A program made the position numbers and the translations under genes. Source: Fibrobacter sp. (lineage in GTDB: Bacteria > Fibrobacterota > Fibrobacteria > Fibrobacterales > Fibrobacteraceae). From it: a stretch of DNA of 64,000 bases. Under the pieces are notes generated by a model. The model worked only from the letters and a program-made list of their open reading frames with translations, was not told the DNA's origin and made no database searches. The stretch spans positions 1 through 64,000 of the forward strand of contig JAFZOV010000145.1 in NCBI GenBank assembly GCA_017550445.1. Reading direction: 5' to 3'. This document shows, one piece after another, positions 8,962 to 17,876 of this stretch (its first letter is position 1; every line of letters begins with the position of its first letter).

Positions 8962-10031
8962 TAATCATTCTCCTTAGAGAGGATAACACGAGCAATCTGG
9001 TCGGCAGCATCGGGCATTCCGAGCTTTTTAGCCGCGATGGCCATGGAATTCAAACGGGCTTCATCACCCAAAAGCTGTTCCACCTTTTCCCACAGGTGAT
9101 TTTCTTCGGCATCGAGTTCCACCAAAGCAGCTCCAGCCTTTTCCACCACGCGGGCGTTATGTTCCTGATGGTTAGCGGTTGCGTGCGGGAACGGCAAGAG
9201 AATCGAGGGCTTACCGAAGGCAAGAATTTCAGCCAAGGCCGAAGCGCCTGCGCGGCTGATAATCAAGTCAGCATGCTTCATGTAAGCGTAAATGCCATCC
9301 AAGAAACCGCGAATCGCAACATTCTTCACATCGCCCACGCGAGAGCTGATGGTTTCCACATTCTTGACACCCACCTGCCACACCACGGACACATCGTCGC
9401 GAGCGGCAATCTTCTTGATGCTTTCTTCAATCTTGTTGTTGATGCCAACAGCACCCTGAGAGCCGCCCACAATGAACACGGCCTTTTTCCCCGGAGCAAA
9501 TTCAGCCGGACGTGGCAAGGAATCGCCCACCGGCAATTCACGCACCGGGTTGCCAAAAATCATGCACTTTTCGGCAGGGAAATACTTGGCAGCCTCATCA
9601 GAAGTCACAAAGACGGTCTTTGCATAGCGAGCGCCCACCTTGTTAGCGACACCGGCCACGGCATTCTGTTCCTGCAAGTAAACGGGAATGCCAGCGGTTC
9701 CTGCGGCAAGCACAATCGGGAGCGACACGTAGCCACCCGTTGCAACAACAACGTCGGGCTTTACTTTCTTAATCACACTCTTGGCGCGAACAAGAGCCTT
9801 GGACAAATTAAAAGGCAGAGCCAAATTCTTAAGGAACGGTCCACGATGCAGAGGAACAGCCGAAATGTATTCATAGGGCCAATCCTTAGCCACAAGGCGT
9901 TCTTCCATAGAATCCTTACGGCCCGCAAAAGTAATATCAGTCACGCCCATTTTCTTAAGGCTATTTGCAATGGCTACGGCCGGGAAAATATGTCCGCCGG
10001 TACCGCCACATACGAAAAGGAACTTTTTCAT
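8961..10031 (-). CDS. murG: Lipid II-forming GlcNAc transferase MurG
   Basis: GT28 enzyme that transfers GlcNAc from UDP-GlcNAc to lipid I on the inner face of the cytoplasmic membrane. The N-terminal glycine-rich loop GGTGGHIFPAVAIA, the acceptor-side GGYVSLPIVLAA, and the C-terminal IVGGSQGAVGINN and ISRAGASALAEILAFGKPSI blocks are all present. 356 residues. AAGGAG precedes the ATG, and the gene overlaps ftsW by 4 nt (ATGA). The lipid I maker mraY is not in this cluster, so its substrate must come from a gene elsewhere. Confidence 0.98.
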   Translation of the reverse strand: MKKFLFVCGGTGGHIFPAVAIANSLKKMGVTDITFAGRKDSMEERLVAKDWPYEYISAVPLHRGPFLKNLALPFNLSKALVRAKSVIKKVKPDVVVATGGYVSLPIVLAAGTAGIPVYLQEQNAVAGVANKVGARYAKTVFVTSDEAAKYFPAEKCMIFGNPVRELPVGDSLPRPAEFAPGKKAVFIVGGSQGAVGINNKIEESIKKIAARDDVSVVWQVGVKNVETISSRVGDVKNVAIRGFLDGIYAYMKHADLIISRAGASALAEILAFGKPSILLPFPHATANHQEHNARVVEKAGAALVELDAEENHLWEKVEQLLGDEARLNSMAIAAKKLGMPDAADQIARVILSKEND

Positions 10032-11203
10032 ACGCCACTCCTTGAATATTCATAGTTTCTGTAGGCACTGCTTTCGAGCGAGGCTCCGCTCATGTAGGGT
10101 TCCTTGATCATCTTGCCCGTATTGGATCTTGAAATGTTCAACAGAATTCCCACCGCCACACAGCTGTAAATTAAGTTGGTTCCGCCAAAGCTGATAAACG
10201 GGAGAGGTTGGCCCGTCGTGGGGAAAAGCCCCACACAGACGCAGACGTGAACCAAAAAGTTGAAGAAAAGCGAGAACGTGAGAGCCACCGCCAAGTACTT
10301 TCCAAAACGGGTAGAAGACTGGCGGGCAATCTTAAAGCCCTGCGCAAACAAGACCGCATACAAGGCAAGCAAGAAGAAGGTTCCCATGAATCCGAATTCT
10401 TCGCCAGCCACCGCATAAATCACGTCTTTATGGACTTCGGGCAAGTAACCCAGTTTCTGCACGCCCAGACCAAAGCCAGTTCCCGAGAAACCGCCGTTAC
10501 CCAAAGCGAGCAAGGCATGTTCACCCTGCCAATTGGAAGCGGCCATTTCGCCTTCGGCAGCCATGAACGCATGAATACGCTTGCTTGAATGCCCCGTCAA
10601 CAAGAGCATTATGATTCCCGGCGGAATCAAGGCGCCAATAGTAATGGCCAGGTACTTGTAGTTTACACCCGCCGTAAGCATCACGCAAATCACAATCATC
10701 GAAAGCATCATGAGCATCGAATAGTTGGGCTGCATAATCAGCAGGAATGCCGTAATGCCAAAGAAAATGCCCGGTTGAATCAGGGTGCAAGCGACACTCT
10801 TGATATTGTCACCCGCCTGAGAGAACTTTCCGCAAATGCAAATGAGCATGCCAAGTTTCATGATTTCAGACGGCTGAATGCCCAAAATCCAGCGGTTTGC
10901 ACCCTTGACACCATGCCCCGCCACAAGGGCAGCCACAGTCAGGGCGACACCAACAAAGAAGGTGACGCGTCCAAGCCAGACCCAATGACCGTAATCCAGG
11001 AATCGCGCGAGGCCAAGCATCAGAATCAAACCGAACACAGCCTTGATCAAGTGCTTCTGCAAGTAGTATTCTGCAGGAAGTCCATGAGACACAGCAAAAT
11101 GGGCCGATGCCGTATACACAATAGGCACACCCAAACAAATCAGCACCAACACTACTACAAGGAGTAGCTTGTTCATGCCGGTATTTGCAACTGTGTTTTC
11201 CAT
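10028..11203 (-). CDS. ftsW: SEDS glycosyltransferase FtsW
   Basis: Polytopic SEDS-family peptidoglycan polymerase of the divisome, working with the class B PBP encoded at 14021-15919. About ten hydrophobic segments are visible, with family blocks GANRWILGIQPSEIMKLGML and, near the C-terminus, GLFPTTGQPLPFISFGGTNL. 391 residues. It lies 15 bp after murF. RodA is a close relative, but the position in the dcw operon favours FtsW. Confidence 0.95.
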   Translation of the reverse strand: MENTVANTGMNKLLLVVVLVLICLGVPIVYTASAHFAVSHGLPAEYYLQKHLIKAVFGLILMLGLARFLDYGHWVWLGRVTFFVGVALTVAALVAGHGVKGANRWILGIQPSEIMKLGMLICICGKFSQAGDNIKSVACTLIQPGIFFGITAFLLIMQPNYSMLMMLSMIVICVMLTAGVNYKYLAITIGALIPPGIIMLLLTGHSSKRIHAFMAAEGEMAASNWQGEHALLALGNGGFSGTGFGLGVQKLGYLPEVHKDVIYAVAGEEFGFMGTFFLLALYAVLFAQGFKIARQSSTRFGKYLAVALTFSLFFNFLVHVCVCVGLFPTTGQPLPFISFGGTNLIYSCVAVGILLNISRSNTGKMIKEPYMSGASLESSAYRNYEYSRSGV

Positions 11204-11218
11204 TACTTCGTTAAATCC

Positions 11219-12601
11219 TTAAGCCTTGACCTTCGTGAGTTTAAGCATGGCATCCACCACCTGTTCCATGTGCATGCCGCGGCTGCCCTTGATCAAGAGC
11301 ACGTCGCCTTCTGCCACGATTTCGGTGAGGGAATCAATCAATTCCTGAACGCTTGCAAAGTGGTGCGCAGCCTTCATGCCCTTGGCCTTTGCGCCCTTCA
11401 CATAAAGCTTTGCCTTTTCGCCCACGGTCAGGAGCATGTCGAAATTCATTTCGGGCACCATGGCACCCATTTCCTGGTGCAAAGCGTCCGTCTGTGCGCC
11501 AAGTTCCAGCATATCACCGAGAATGGCGATACGGCGGTTCACCTTCATGTTGCCAATGGTCTGCAGAGCCATCTTGGTCGAAGACGGGTTCGCATTGTAG
11601 CAGTCAGACACAATCTTGAAGCCGTTCGCATTCTTGATTTCCATGCGCATGTTGGTCGAACGGAAGTTCGCAAGAGCCTTCGCGATATCGGCCTTCGGGA
11701 CTCTGTACTGGAGGCCAACAGCGATAGCGGCGAGAGCGTTATAGAGGTTATGGATGCCCGGTACATTCAGCGTAAACTTGGTACGGTCTACAAAGAAGGT
11801 AGCGCAATTGTCTTCGCTCCATTCGAGCTTTTCGGGCTTGATAATGCCACGCTTCACGCCAAAGGTCACCACCTTGTAGCTGGTATTACTGCGACACTTG
11901 CAAAGGCGCGGGTCGTCGGCGTTCACAATGAGCACGCCGTTCTTCTTGAGGCCGGCGACAATCGTCTTCTTTTCGGCGAATACGCCATCCAAATCCTTGA
12001 GGCGTTCCAGGTGAGAAGCGCCAATGTTGGTAATCACGGCAACATCGGGTTCCACCGCCAGAGAAAGCGGGCGAATTTCATCGGGACCGCTCGTTCCCAT
12101 TTCGATCACGGCGGCTTCGTGGCTGTGTTTCAGCTGAAACAGCGTCATGGGCACGCCAATGTGGTTGTTAAAGTTACCGGCGGTGGCGTGCGTGTTATAC
12201 TTCTGCGAAAGAACGGCCTTCACCATTTCCTTGGTAGTCGTCTTGCCGTTACTACCCGTAATGGCGACCTTCTTCACCTTGAAATTCTTCTGGTAGCCCT
12301 TGGCGAGCTTGAGGAGCGCTTTCGTCGTATCGTCGACGGGCGCATACATCTTGAAGTTTTCAATGCCTTCGGCATCAGCATTCACGACACTCATCAATGC
12401 TCCATTTTTTTCCATTTGTGTTACAAACTGGTGGGCGTCAAAGCGTGCGCCCTTGATTGGCCAAAAGACCACGCCCTTGGCAGGTTCGCGAGAATCCATG
12501 CAAAGATTCACCTTACGGTTCTTTGTACGGCCATCAACGCCTACCGCGTAGGTTTCGAGGATTTCCAAAAGTTCCTTGATCTTCAAATCCAGCTTATACA
12601 T
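11219..12601 (-). CDS. murF: UDP-MurNAc-tripeptide-D-Ala-D-Ala ligase MurF
   Basis: Adds the D-Ala-D-Ala dipeptide, finishing the cytoplasmic wall precursor. The ATP loop is ITGSNGKTTTKEMVKAVL; VIEMGTSGPDEIRPL and the C-terminal VSDCYNANPSSTKMAL and ILGDMLELG are MurF hallmarks. 460 residues. Its ATG overlaps the murE end by 8 nt (frame change inside ATGTATAA). ftsW follows directly, at the point where mraY and murD sit in many other phyla. Confidence 0.97.
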   Translation of the reverse strand: MYKLDLKIKELLEILETYAVGVDGRTKNRKVNLCMDSREPAKGVVFWPIKGARFDAHQFVTQMEKNGALMSVVNADAEGIENFKMYAPVDDTTKALLKLAKGYQKNFKVKKVAITGSNGKTTTKEMVKAVLSQKYNTHATAGNFNNHIGVPMTLFQLKHSHEAAVIEMGTSGPDEIRPLSLAVEPDVAVITNIGASHLERLKDLDGVFAEKKTIVAGLKKNGVLIVNADDPRLCKCRSNTSYKVVTFGVKRGIIKPEKLEWSEDNCATFFVDRTKFTLNVPGIHNLYNALAAIAVGLQYRVPKADIAKALANFRSTNMRMEIKNANGFKIVSDCYNANPSSTKMALQTIGNMKVNRRIAILGDMLELGAQTDALHQEMGAMVPEMNFDMLLTVGEKAKLYVKGAKAKGMKAAHHFASVQELIDSLTEIVAEGDVLLIKGSRGMHMEQVVDAMLKLTKVKA

Positions 12602-14021
12602 TTTCCATCGCCTTCACCGCTTCTTCGCGGTCATCAAAATGGTGCTTGGTCTTACCCACAATCTGGTAGTCTTCGTGGCCCTTGCCTGCAATCACAAGCC
12701 AGTCGCCGTCATTCAATTCTGCGCAAGCCTTGGCAATCGCTTCTTCGCGCTTTTCTACAACGCTGAACTTGTCCGTCTTCATGCCGGCACGGACATCGTT
12801 AATGATATCGGTCGGATTTTCGGTACGCGGATTATCGGAGGTGAGCCAAGCCTTGTCGGCAAGGCGTTCAGCAATTGCACCCATAATCGGACGCTTGGTC
12901 TTGTCGCGGTCACCTCCACAGCCGAACACGCACGCGAGCTTGCCTCGGCAGAGGCTGCGCGCGGTCGTAAGTACGCGTTCCAAAGCATCGGGGGTGTGGG
13001 CGTAATCCACAATCACGTGGCGGCCATTCTTGTTCCAAACCTTTTCAAAGCGACCCGGAACGCGTACTTCTGCCAGAGCTTTGCGCATGGCAGGTTCGGC
13101 CACGCCAACTGCCTTCGCCCATGCAAGCACAAGCATCACGTTATCCACATTAAAGTCGCCACAAAGCGGAGTCTCAAAGGGTTCTGCACTAATAGCGGGC
13201 AGCAACATCTTGAGACCATCTTCGGTATTCTTCACAGCCCCTTCGGGCTTCACAAAGGCACTAACGACCCCTAGACGCGAGACAGCCACCCTCCGGTCCG
13301 CTCCTATCCCGGCTAGGGAATCGTATAGTTTCTTACCATACGCATCATCGATGTTGATAATGGCAACGCCATCATCAGCCAAATAACGCGTAAACAAAAG
13401 CTTTTTCGCCTCAAAGTAGGCGTCCATTGTCTTATGGTAATCAAGGTGGTCTTGCGTTAGGTTGCTGAACAAGGCGCTCTTATAAAGCACCCCAGCCATA
13501 CGGCCCTGATCCAGCGAGTGCGAAGACGCTTCCATCACCAAATCCGTACAACCGGCCTCTACCGCTTTTGCAGCAAAGGCATACAAATCCAAAAGTCCCG
13601 GCGTCGTAAGCGTTGCAGGCACCGAAGTATCGCCAATCTTGTTCTTGATCGTTCCAAGGAGCGCCACCTTATGGCCAGCAGCCGTAAGCATCGCATCCAT
13701 CAGGAACGCACTCGTCGTCTTACCGTTCGTACCCGTTACCGCATGGGCATTCAGCTTTGCAAACGGATCCTTGTAGAAAATCTTTGCAGCTTCAAGGCGT
13801 GCGGCCTTCACATCGGCAACCTGACTCCACTTCGAAGTCAAGCCTTCAGGAGCCACATTTTCGCTCACCACGGCAACTGCACCCGATGCCACGGCAGTTC
13901 TAGCAAATTCATCGGATTTTTCACCCGGCATCGAGAAAAATAAATCTTTAGCCTTCACGCGGCGGGAGTCGTCGCACAGGCCACAAACATTCAACTTCTG
14001 CATCAAAGTTTCAGAAATCAC
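12594..14021 (-). CDS. murE: UDP-MurNAc-dipeptide : meso-diaminopimelate ligase MurE
   Basis: Adds the third stem-peptide residue. The ATP loop is VTGTNGKTTSAFLMDAML. The motif DNPR (in LTSDNPRTENP) is the signature of enzymes that select meso-diaminopimelate over lysine, so the wall should be DAP type. I place the start at a GTG whose G is the last base of the ftsI stop codon (TAGTG), with AAAGGAG 7 nt upstream. The in-frame ATG at 14051 would overlap ftsI by 31 nt and has no such signal. 475 residues. Confidence 0.96.
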   Translation of the reverse strand: MISETLMQKLNVCGLCDDSRRVKAKDLFFSMPGEKSDEFARTAVASGAVAVVSENVAPEGLTSKWSQVADVKAARLEAAKIFYKDPFAKLNAHAVTGTNGKTTSAFLMDAMLTAAGHKVALLGTIKNKIGDTSVPATLTTPGLLDLYAFAAKAVEAGCTDLVMEASSHSLDQGRMAGVLYKSALFSNLTQDHLDYHKTMDAYFEAKKLLFTRYLADDGVAIINIDDAYGKKLYDSLAGIGADRRVAVSRLGVVSAFVKPEGAVKNTEDGLKMLLPAISAEPFETPLCGDFNVDNVMLVLAWAKAVGVAEPAMRKALAEVRVPGRFEKVWNKNGRHVIVDYAHTPDALERVLTTARSLCRGKLACVFGCGGDRDKTKRPIMGAIAERLADKAWLTSDNPRTENPTDIINDVRAGMKTDKFSVVEKREEAIAKACAELNDGDWLVIAGKGHEDYQIVGKTKHHFDDREEAVKAMENV

Positions 14022-15919
14022 TAGCCTTTCTCCTTTAGCGTCAGCAAACAAATCTGCCCCTTGCGGAGCTGTTCTCCAGCTTTCGGGCTCTGCGCCACAA
14101 CGCGGCCCATACCGTTATATTCCACGTTCATGCGAATATTTCCGGCAATTTCAAGAGCATCTTTCAGCGAAAGCCCCTTCAAATCGGGCATCGTCGAGGC
14201 ATCAATATCGCCAAGCTTCAGCACGAGTCCAAGAGAATCCGTCTTGTCGCGACGTACCGAGAGCACGCGAGAACCTTCGCCTTCAAAAGTCACCGGGCAC
14301 TTCTTGCTTGCCGCCACCGACTTTGCCGTCTGCGCAAGCATGCCCACATAATCACCTTCGCAAGCCGACTTCTTGCCCACAAAGGCAAGCTCATGCGATG
14401 CCGGCGAAAGCTTCGGGTGGTAATAAATACCTTCCATAATGCGGCGGAAAATCGGGCCTGCCGTTGCACCACCCGTATGGCCATAAAGCTTGTCAGCGTT
14501 CGGATCATCGACCAGCACCATGCACACGTAGCGCACATCTTCAACAGGAGCAAGGCCAATGAACGAAGCCACCTGATGTTCGCGATCGTACTTACCCGTT
14601 TCCTGGTTGTACTTTTCTGCCGTACCGGTCTTGCCGCCAAAAATCACATCCGGGATCTTCTTGCTTGCCACGCGCTTTGCCGTACCGCTGTTCACCACAC
14701 GATTCAGCATCTTGCGAATAGAAGCCGCCGTACGTTCCGAAATCACGCGACGCACCTTCACCGGTTCCTTCTTTTCGACAAGGTTACCGTCAGAATCGCG
14801 CCATTCCTTCACAATCATCGGTTCCATCAAGGTGCCGCCATTGGCAATCGTCGCGTAAGCCATCACCATCTGAATCGGCGTCACAGACACAGCGTGACCA
14901 AAGCCCATCGTTTTAAGCGTACGGTCATCGCGAGTCAGTTCGTAAGGCATGTAAAGGCGGCCCGCTTCTTCACCAGCCAGGTTTTCAGAAGTCTTCATGC
15001 CAAAGCCAAAGTTGCGGGCCATGCGGTAAAGCTTTTCGGCACCCACCTTGTCAGCCACCTTTGCAAACACAATGTTCGAAGACTGCACCATCGCTTCGGC
15101 CATATCCATATCGCCATAAATGTGCGTATCGCAAATACGCTCGGCACGGGCGCTCCAGCTCCAGCACTTACCTTCGTTCGCAAAAATCGTATCTTCAGGA
15201 ACAACGCCATTTTCAAGGGCAGCGGCAGCCGTAATCACCTTGAACGTAGAACCCGGTTCGTAAGACATTGCCACGATGTCGTTCTTCGCCATTTTGCCCA
15301 CACCCTGCTTTTTAGAGTTCGGGTCAAATGTCGGGTAGCTCGCCATGGCAAGGATTTCGCCCGTATACGGGTCCACCACCACGGCAGACGCACTGGCGGC
15401 ACTGAATTCATTCACGCCGTCCTTCAACGCCTTTTCCACGATTTCTTGCATATCGCGGTCAATAGTCAGCACCAGGTTCTTACCCGGCTTGGCTTCGGCC
15501 ACGTTTTCGGAGCGGCCCAAAATTTCACGTTCCTTGGCATCCTTCACACCCACGCGGAAACCTTCGTTACCACGCAAGCGCAGGTCATACATGCGCTCCA
15601 TGCCCATGCTGCCCTTGCCATCGTAATTCACCTTGCCCACAATCTGCGAAGCAAGCTTGCCCTGCAAGAAAATGCGGCTATAATCCTCGGCGCGGCCCGT
15701 ATCACGCAGGTTCTTTGCAAACACCACGCCGTTTCTGTCCAAGATTTCGCCGCGTTCGGCATAAATATTCTTGGTACGGGTCGTCTGGTCCTTAGTTTCC
15801 TTCTGGTACACTTCGCGGTTCAGCACCTGAATGTTAAAGGTCTGCCAAGCCAGCACGCCAATAGCGCCCAGCACAATCATCTTGGCAACCGAGAGAGCAT
15901 CCATATTCACAATATTCAT
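14021..15919 (-). CDS. ftsI: Division penicillin-binding protein FtsI (PBP3) with PASTA tail
   Basis: Class B transpeptidase that crosslinks septal peptidoglycan. After a short cytoplasmic tail and one membrane span (about 10-30), the transpeptidase motifs are STFK (224-227, Ser224 nucleophile), SSN (280-282) and KTGT (430-433). The last 65 residues (from about MPDLKGLSLKDALEIAG) form a PASTA domain, more typical of Gram-positive and some other phyla than of E. coli PBP3. 632 residues. The start overlaps ftsL by 4 nt. Works with FtsW in septal synthesis. Confidence 0.96.
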   Translation of the reverse strand: MNIVNMDALSVAKMIVLGAIGVLAWQTFNIQVLNREVYQKETKDQTTRTKNIYAERGEILDRNGVVFAKNLRDTGRAEDYSRIFLQGKLASQIVGKVNYDGKGSMGMERMYDLRLRGNEGFRVGVKDAKEREILGRSENVAEAKPGKNLVLTIDRDMQEIVEKALKDGVNEFSAASASAVVVDPYTGEILAMASYPTFDPNSKKQGVGKMAKNDIVAMSYEPGSTFKVITAAAALENGVVPEDTIFANEGKCWSWSARAERICDTHIYGDMDMAEAMVQSSNIVFAKVADKVGAEKLYRMARNFGFGMKTSENLAGEEAGRLYMPYELTRDDRTLKTMGFGHAVSVTPIQMVMAYATIANGGTLMEPMIVKEWRDSDGNLVEKKEPVKVRRVISERTAASIRKMLNRVVNSGTAKRVASKKIPDVIFGGKTGTAEKYNQETGKYDREHQVASFIGLAPVEDVRYVCMVLVDDPNADKLYGHTGGATAGPIFRRIMEGIYYHPKLSPASHELAFVGKKSACEGDYVGMLAQTAKSVAASKKCPVTFEGEGSRVLSVRRDKTDSLGLVLKLGDIDASTMPDLKGLSLKDALEIAGNIRMNVEYNGMGRVVAQSPKAGEQLRKGQICLLTLKEKG

Positions 15920-16224
15920 GGAGCCTCCGTTACGCGCACCTTGGTCGGCACGCCATTCAAGTCAAGGCCAACACTGTCTGCAAAAGCAGCCAAGTTTTCC
16001 AGCGAAGACAGCTTGTTGATTTCAAGCTCCTGCAAAGTCCGTTCACGCTGCAGCTGCCCAATCTCGTAGGCAAGCTCATTGGACTTGGAATAAAGCTTGG
16101 TCAAGCAGTTCTGCATATACAACGGCAAAATCAGCAAAAGACCCGCCACTAACACGGCGCCAACGAACACCCACACAATCGTGCGGTTAGAGTTGAACAG
16201 AGATTTTCTATTCGATTCACTCAT
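15916..16224 (-). CDS. ftsL: Divisome protein FtsL
   Basis: 102-residue bitopic protein: short cytoplasmic tail, membrane span IVWVFVGAVLVAGLLLILPL, then a coiled-coil-like stretch (SNELAYEIGQLQRERTLQEL) and a short C-terminus. FtsL sequences diverge greatly, so the call rests on size, topology and position between rsmH and ftsI. It overlaps rsmH and ftsI by 4 nt each. FtsL normally pairs with FtsB; no ftsB is seen here. Confidence 0.85.
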   Translation of the reverse strand: MSESNRKSLFNSNRTIVWVFVGAVLVAGLLLILPLYMQNCLTKLYSKSNELAYEIGQLQRERTLQELEINKLSSLENLAAFADSVGLDLNGVPTKVRVTEAP

Positions 16225-17228
16225 ACCCGTTCGTACACCCTAAGCTTTGCAGAGCGAGCCCTGCTGTTGTTCGCAATTTCTTCGTTTGTAGGTAAAATCG
16301 GCTTGCGATTCACCTTTTTAAGGCGCTGGTGATTGCCACCGCACGTGCACACCGGCAAATGTTCCGGGCAAATGCAGGCCTTTTCAAATTCAGCGGCGGT
16401 TTCCTTGACGCAGCGGTCTTCTACCGAGTGGTAGCTCATCACCACCAGGCGGCCACCCACCTTGAGGCAGTCCACGGCAGCGCGCAGGCTATCTTCAATT
16501 TCCTTGAGTTCGCCGTTCACTTCCATGCGAATCGCCTGAAACACGCGAGCAAGCAAGCCGTTGATTTCACGTTTCTTGTCGGGGAACACCGATTCCACCA
16601 CCGTCTTCATATCAGACGGCAAAATTTCCTGTTCGCCCTTGGATGTTGCCATTTCGACAAGGCGCGTGGCAAGCTTAAAGCCGCGATCCATATCTGCATT
16701 CTTGCGGAGTGCCGCAGCGAGCGTATCGGCATCAACAGTCTTGAGCCATTCCTGAGCAGAAACACCCTCGCGGCGGTCCATGCGCAAATCCAGCGGATTG
16801 TTGCCCACAAAAGTAAAGCCTCGGTCAGAAGCATCTACCTGATGGCTGCTAATGCCCAGATCGTAGAGAATGCCATCCAAGGAATTCGGCGCTATTTCGT
16901 TTTTCAGTTCACCGAAGCGCACCGGATGTACAATGAACTTGGGCTTTACACCGGCAAGACGCTTCGTTGCAAAGGCTACCGCTTCTTCGTCGCGGTCAAA
17001 AGCATGGAGCACGCCATTTTCGTCTAATTTATTCGCAATCGCGTAGGAGTGTCCGCCGCCACCCAAAGTGCAGTCGGCATAGGTGCCGTTCGGCTTGATG
17101 TTCAAGCCTTCAAGACATTCCTTGAGCATCACCGGATCATGGTAGAACACACCATTTTCTACACCGGCAAGAGCGGCTTCAGAGTAATTTGTATGTAATC
17201 CAGTCTGACGAAGGTCAGCGTTTGTCAT
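16221..17228 (-). CDS. rsmH: 16S rRNA (cytosine1402-N4)-methyltransferase RsmH
   Basis: Formerly MraW; methylates C1402 in the ribosomal P site using S-adenosylmethionine. The family opening FYHDPVMLKECLEGL is followed by the SAM motif ADCTLGGGGHSYAI, then ILYDLGISSHQVDASDRGF and the C-terminal VMSYHSVEDRCVKE. 335 residues. The ATG overlaps the end of mraZ by 14 nt, so the two are translationally coupled. Confidence 0.97.
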   Translation of the reverse strand: MTNADLRQTGLHTNYSEAALAGVENGVFYHDPVMLKECLEGLNIKPNGTYADCTLGGGGHSYAIANKLDENGVLHAFDRDEEAVAFATKRLAGVKPKFIVHPVRFGELKNEIAPNSLDGILYDLGISSHQVDASDRGFTFVGNNPLDLRMDRREGVSAQEWLKTVDADTLAAALRKNADMDRGFKLATRLVEMATSKGEQEILPSDMKTVVESVFPDKKREINGLLARVFQAIRMEVNGELKEIEDSLRAAVDCLKVGGRLVVMSYHSVEDRCVKETAAEFEKACICPEHLPVCTCGGNHQRLKKVNRKPILPTNEEIANNSRARSAKLRVYERV

Positions 17229-17691
17229 CGGGCCCCTCCGTCAAGCTTTCACCATAGAACGCGGCATCGAAGGCGGCAATTGCATCTTCAGTCTGCAAGC
17301 CGAACTTTTCGTTGTAGCGTTCAGGATTCCATAGTTCAAGAGTTTTTCCGCTAGCTTGTACGTAAAGGACGTCACCTTTAAGACCAGCATACTCCAGCAA
17401 AATCTTTGGAAGTAAAATGCGGTTCTGACCATCGAGCTCCACTACCGTGGGCGCGAGGCCTCTCCGAACTAGGTCTGCTTGACGGCGGTCGGACCTCGAG
17501 TCCAAGTCCGCCATGAACTTTTCGTATTCCGGCAAGGTAAACAACCGGAGCGTGCGATTCGGACCACGCGTGATCACGAATTCTTCGCCCTCGGTCGGCC
17601 CGAGCTGACGACGGAATTCCCTGGGGAAGGAGGACCTTCCCTTTCCATCGATAGCCGTTTGGGCTTGACCTATGAAAGACGTAAAGTTCAT
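17215..17691 (-). CDS. mraZ: Transcriptional regulator MraZ
   Basis: DNA-binding protein with two AbrB-like domains that controls the dcw operon it heads. The family N-terminus MNFTSFIGQAQTAIDGKGRS sets the start at 17691; the frame is open upstream to 17784, but that DNA contains the TGGTA operator-like repeats. A second copy of the fold includes VELDGQNRILLPKILLEYAG. 158 residues, close to the usual 140-150. The Shine-Dalgarno is weak. Likely autoregulated through the repeats at 17709-17744. Confidence 0.94.
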   Translation of the reverse strand: MNFTSFIGQAQTAIDGKGRSSFPREFRRQLGPTEGEEFVITRGPNRTLRLFTLPEYEKFMADLDSRSDRRQADLVRRGLAPTVVELDGQNRILLPKILLEYAGLKGDVLYVQASGKTLELWNPERYNEKFGLQTEDAIAAFDAAFYGESLTEGPDDKR

Positions 17692-17708
17692 ACTAGTTTG
17701 ACACATTT

Positions 17709-17744
17709 TACCACAACACAGTACAAATCTACCATTTTCTACCA
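17709..17744 (-). promoter_or_regulatory. Candidate MraZ operator (TGGTA repeats)
   Basis: On the minus strand TGGTA occurs three times just upstream of mraZ: 17744-17740, 17734-17730 and 17713-17709. The first two are exactly 10 bp apart and the third is 21 bp further, about helical-turn spacing. MraZ in other bacteria binds direct repeats of a TGGG-like pentamer spaced by 5 bp. A plausible promoter (TTTGGG, 17 bp, TATCTT) lies directly upstream. Assignment is by analogy. Confidence 0.55.
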
Positions 17745-17795
17745 CTTTGGCAAGATAGGCGCACATTTTTCGCACCCAAAGCATACAAAAAGCAT

Positions 17796-17817
17796 ACCTC
17801 GGACCTAAGTCCGAGGT
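17796..17817. repeat. Perfect hairpin upstream of mraZ
   Basis: ACCTCGGAC, loop CTAA, GTCCGAGGT: a 9-bp perfect stem. It lies between mraZ and the convergently placed accessory gene end, beside a direct repeat of GCATAC (17781-17797) and two GTGCAC copies (17817-17822 and further at about 17836-17841). There is no strong T tract, so it may be an operator or a small repeat rather than a terminator. Confidence 0.45.
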
Positions 17818-17876
17818 GCACTAAGTGAACAAGAGTGCACTAAAATAAAGCCGTAAACAGCTTACTTTTCCAGCCT

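Noticed and set aside
13991..14051. ATG at 14051 as the murE start
   Set aside because: It would overlap ftsI by 31 nt without a Shine-Dalgarno; the GTG at 14021 has AAAGGAG and a one-base overlap.
17692..17784. N-terminal extension of mraZ to 17784
   Set aside because: It lies upstream of the conserved MNFTSFIG start and overlaps the TGGTA operator-like repeats and a likely promoter.
17817..17841. LexA-type operator from the two GTGCAC words
   Set aside because: The spacing between the half-sites is too long for the TGCNC-N4-GTGCA form I recall for Fibrobacter LexA, and the neighbours are not SOS genes.
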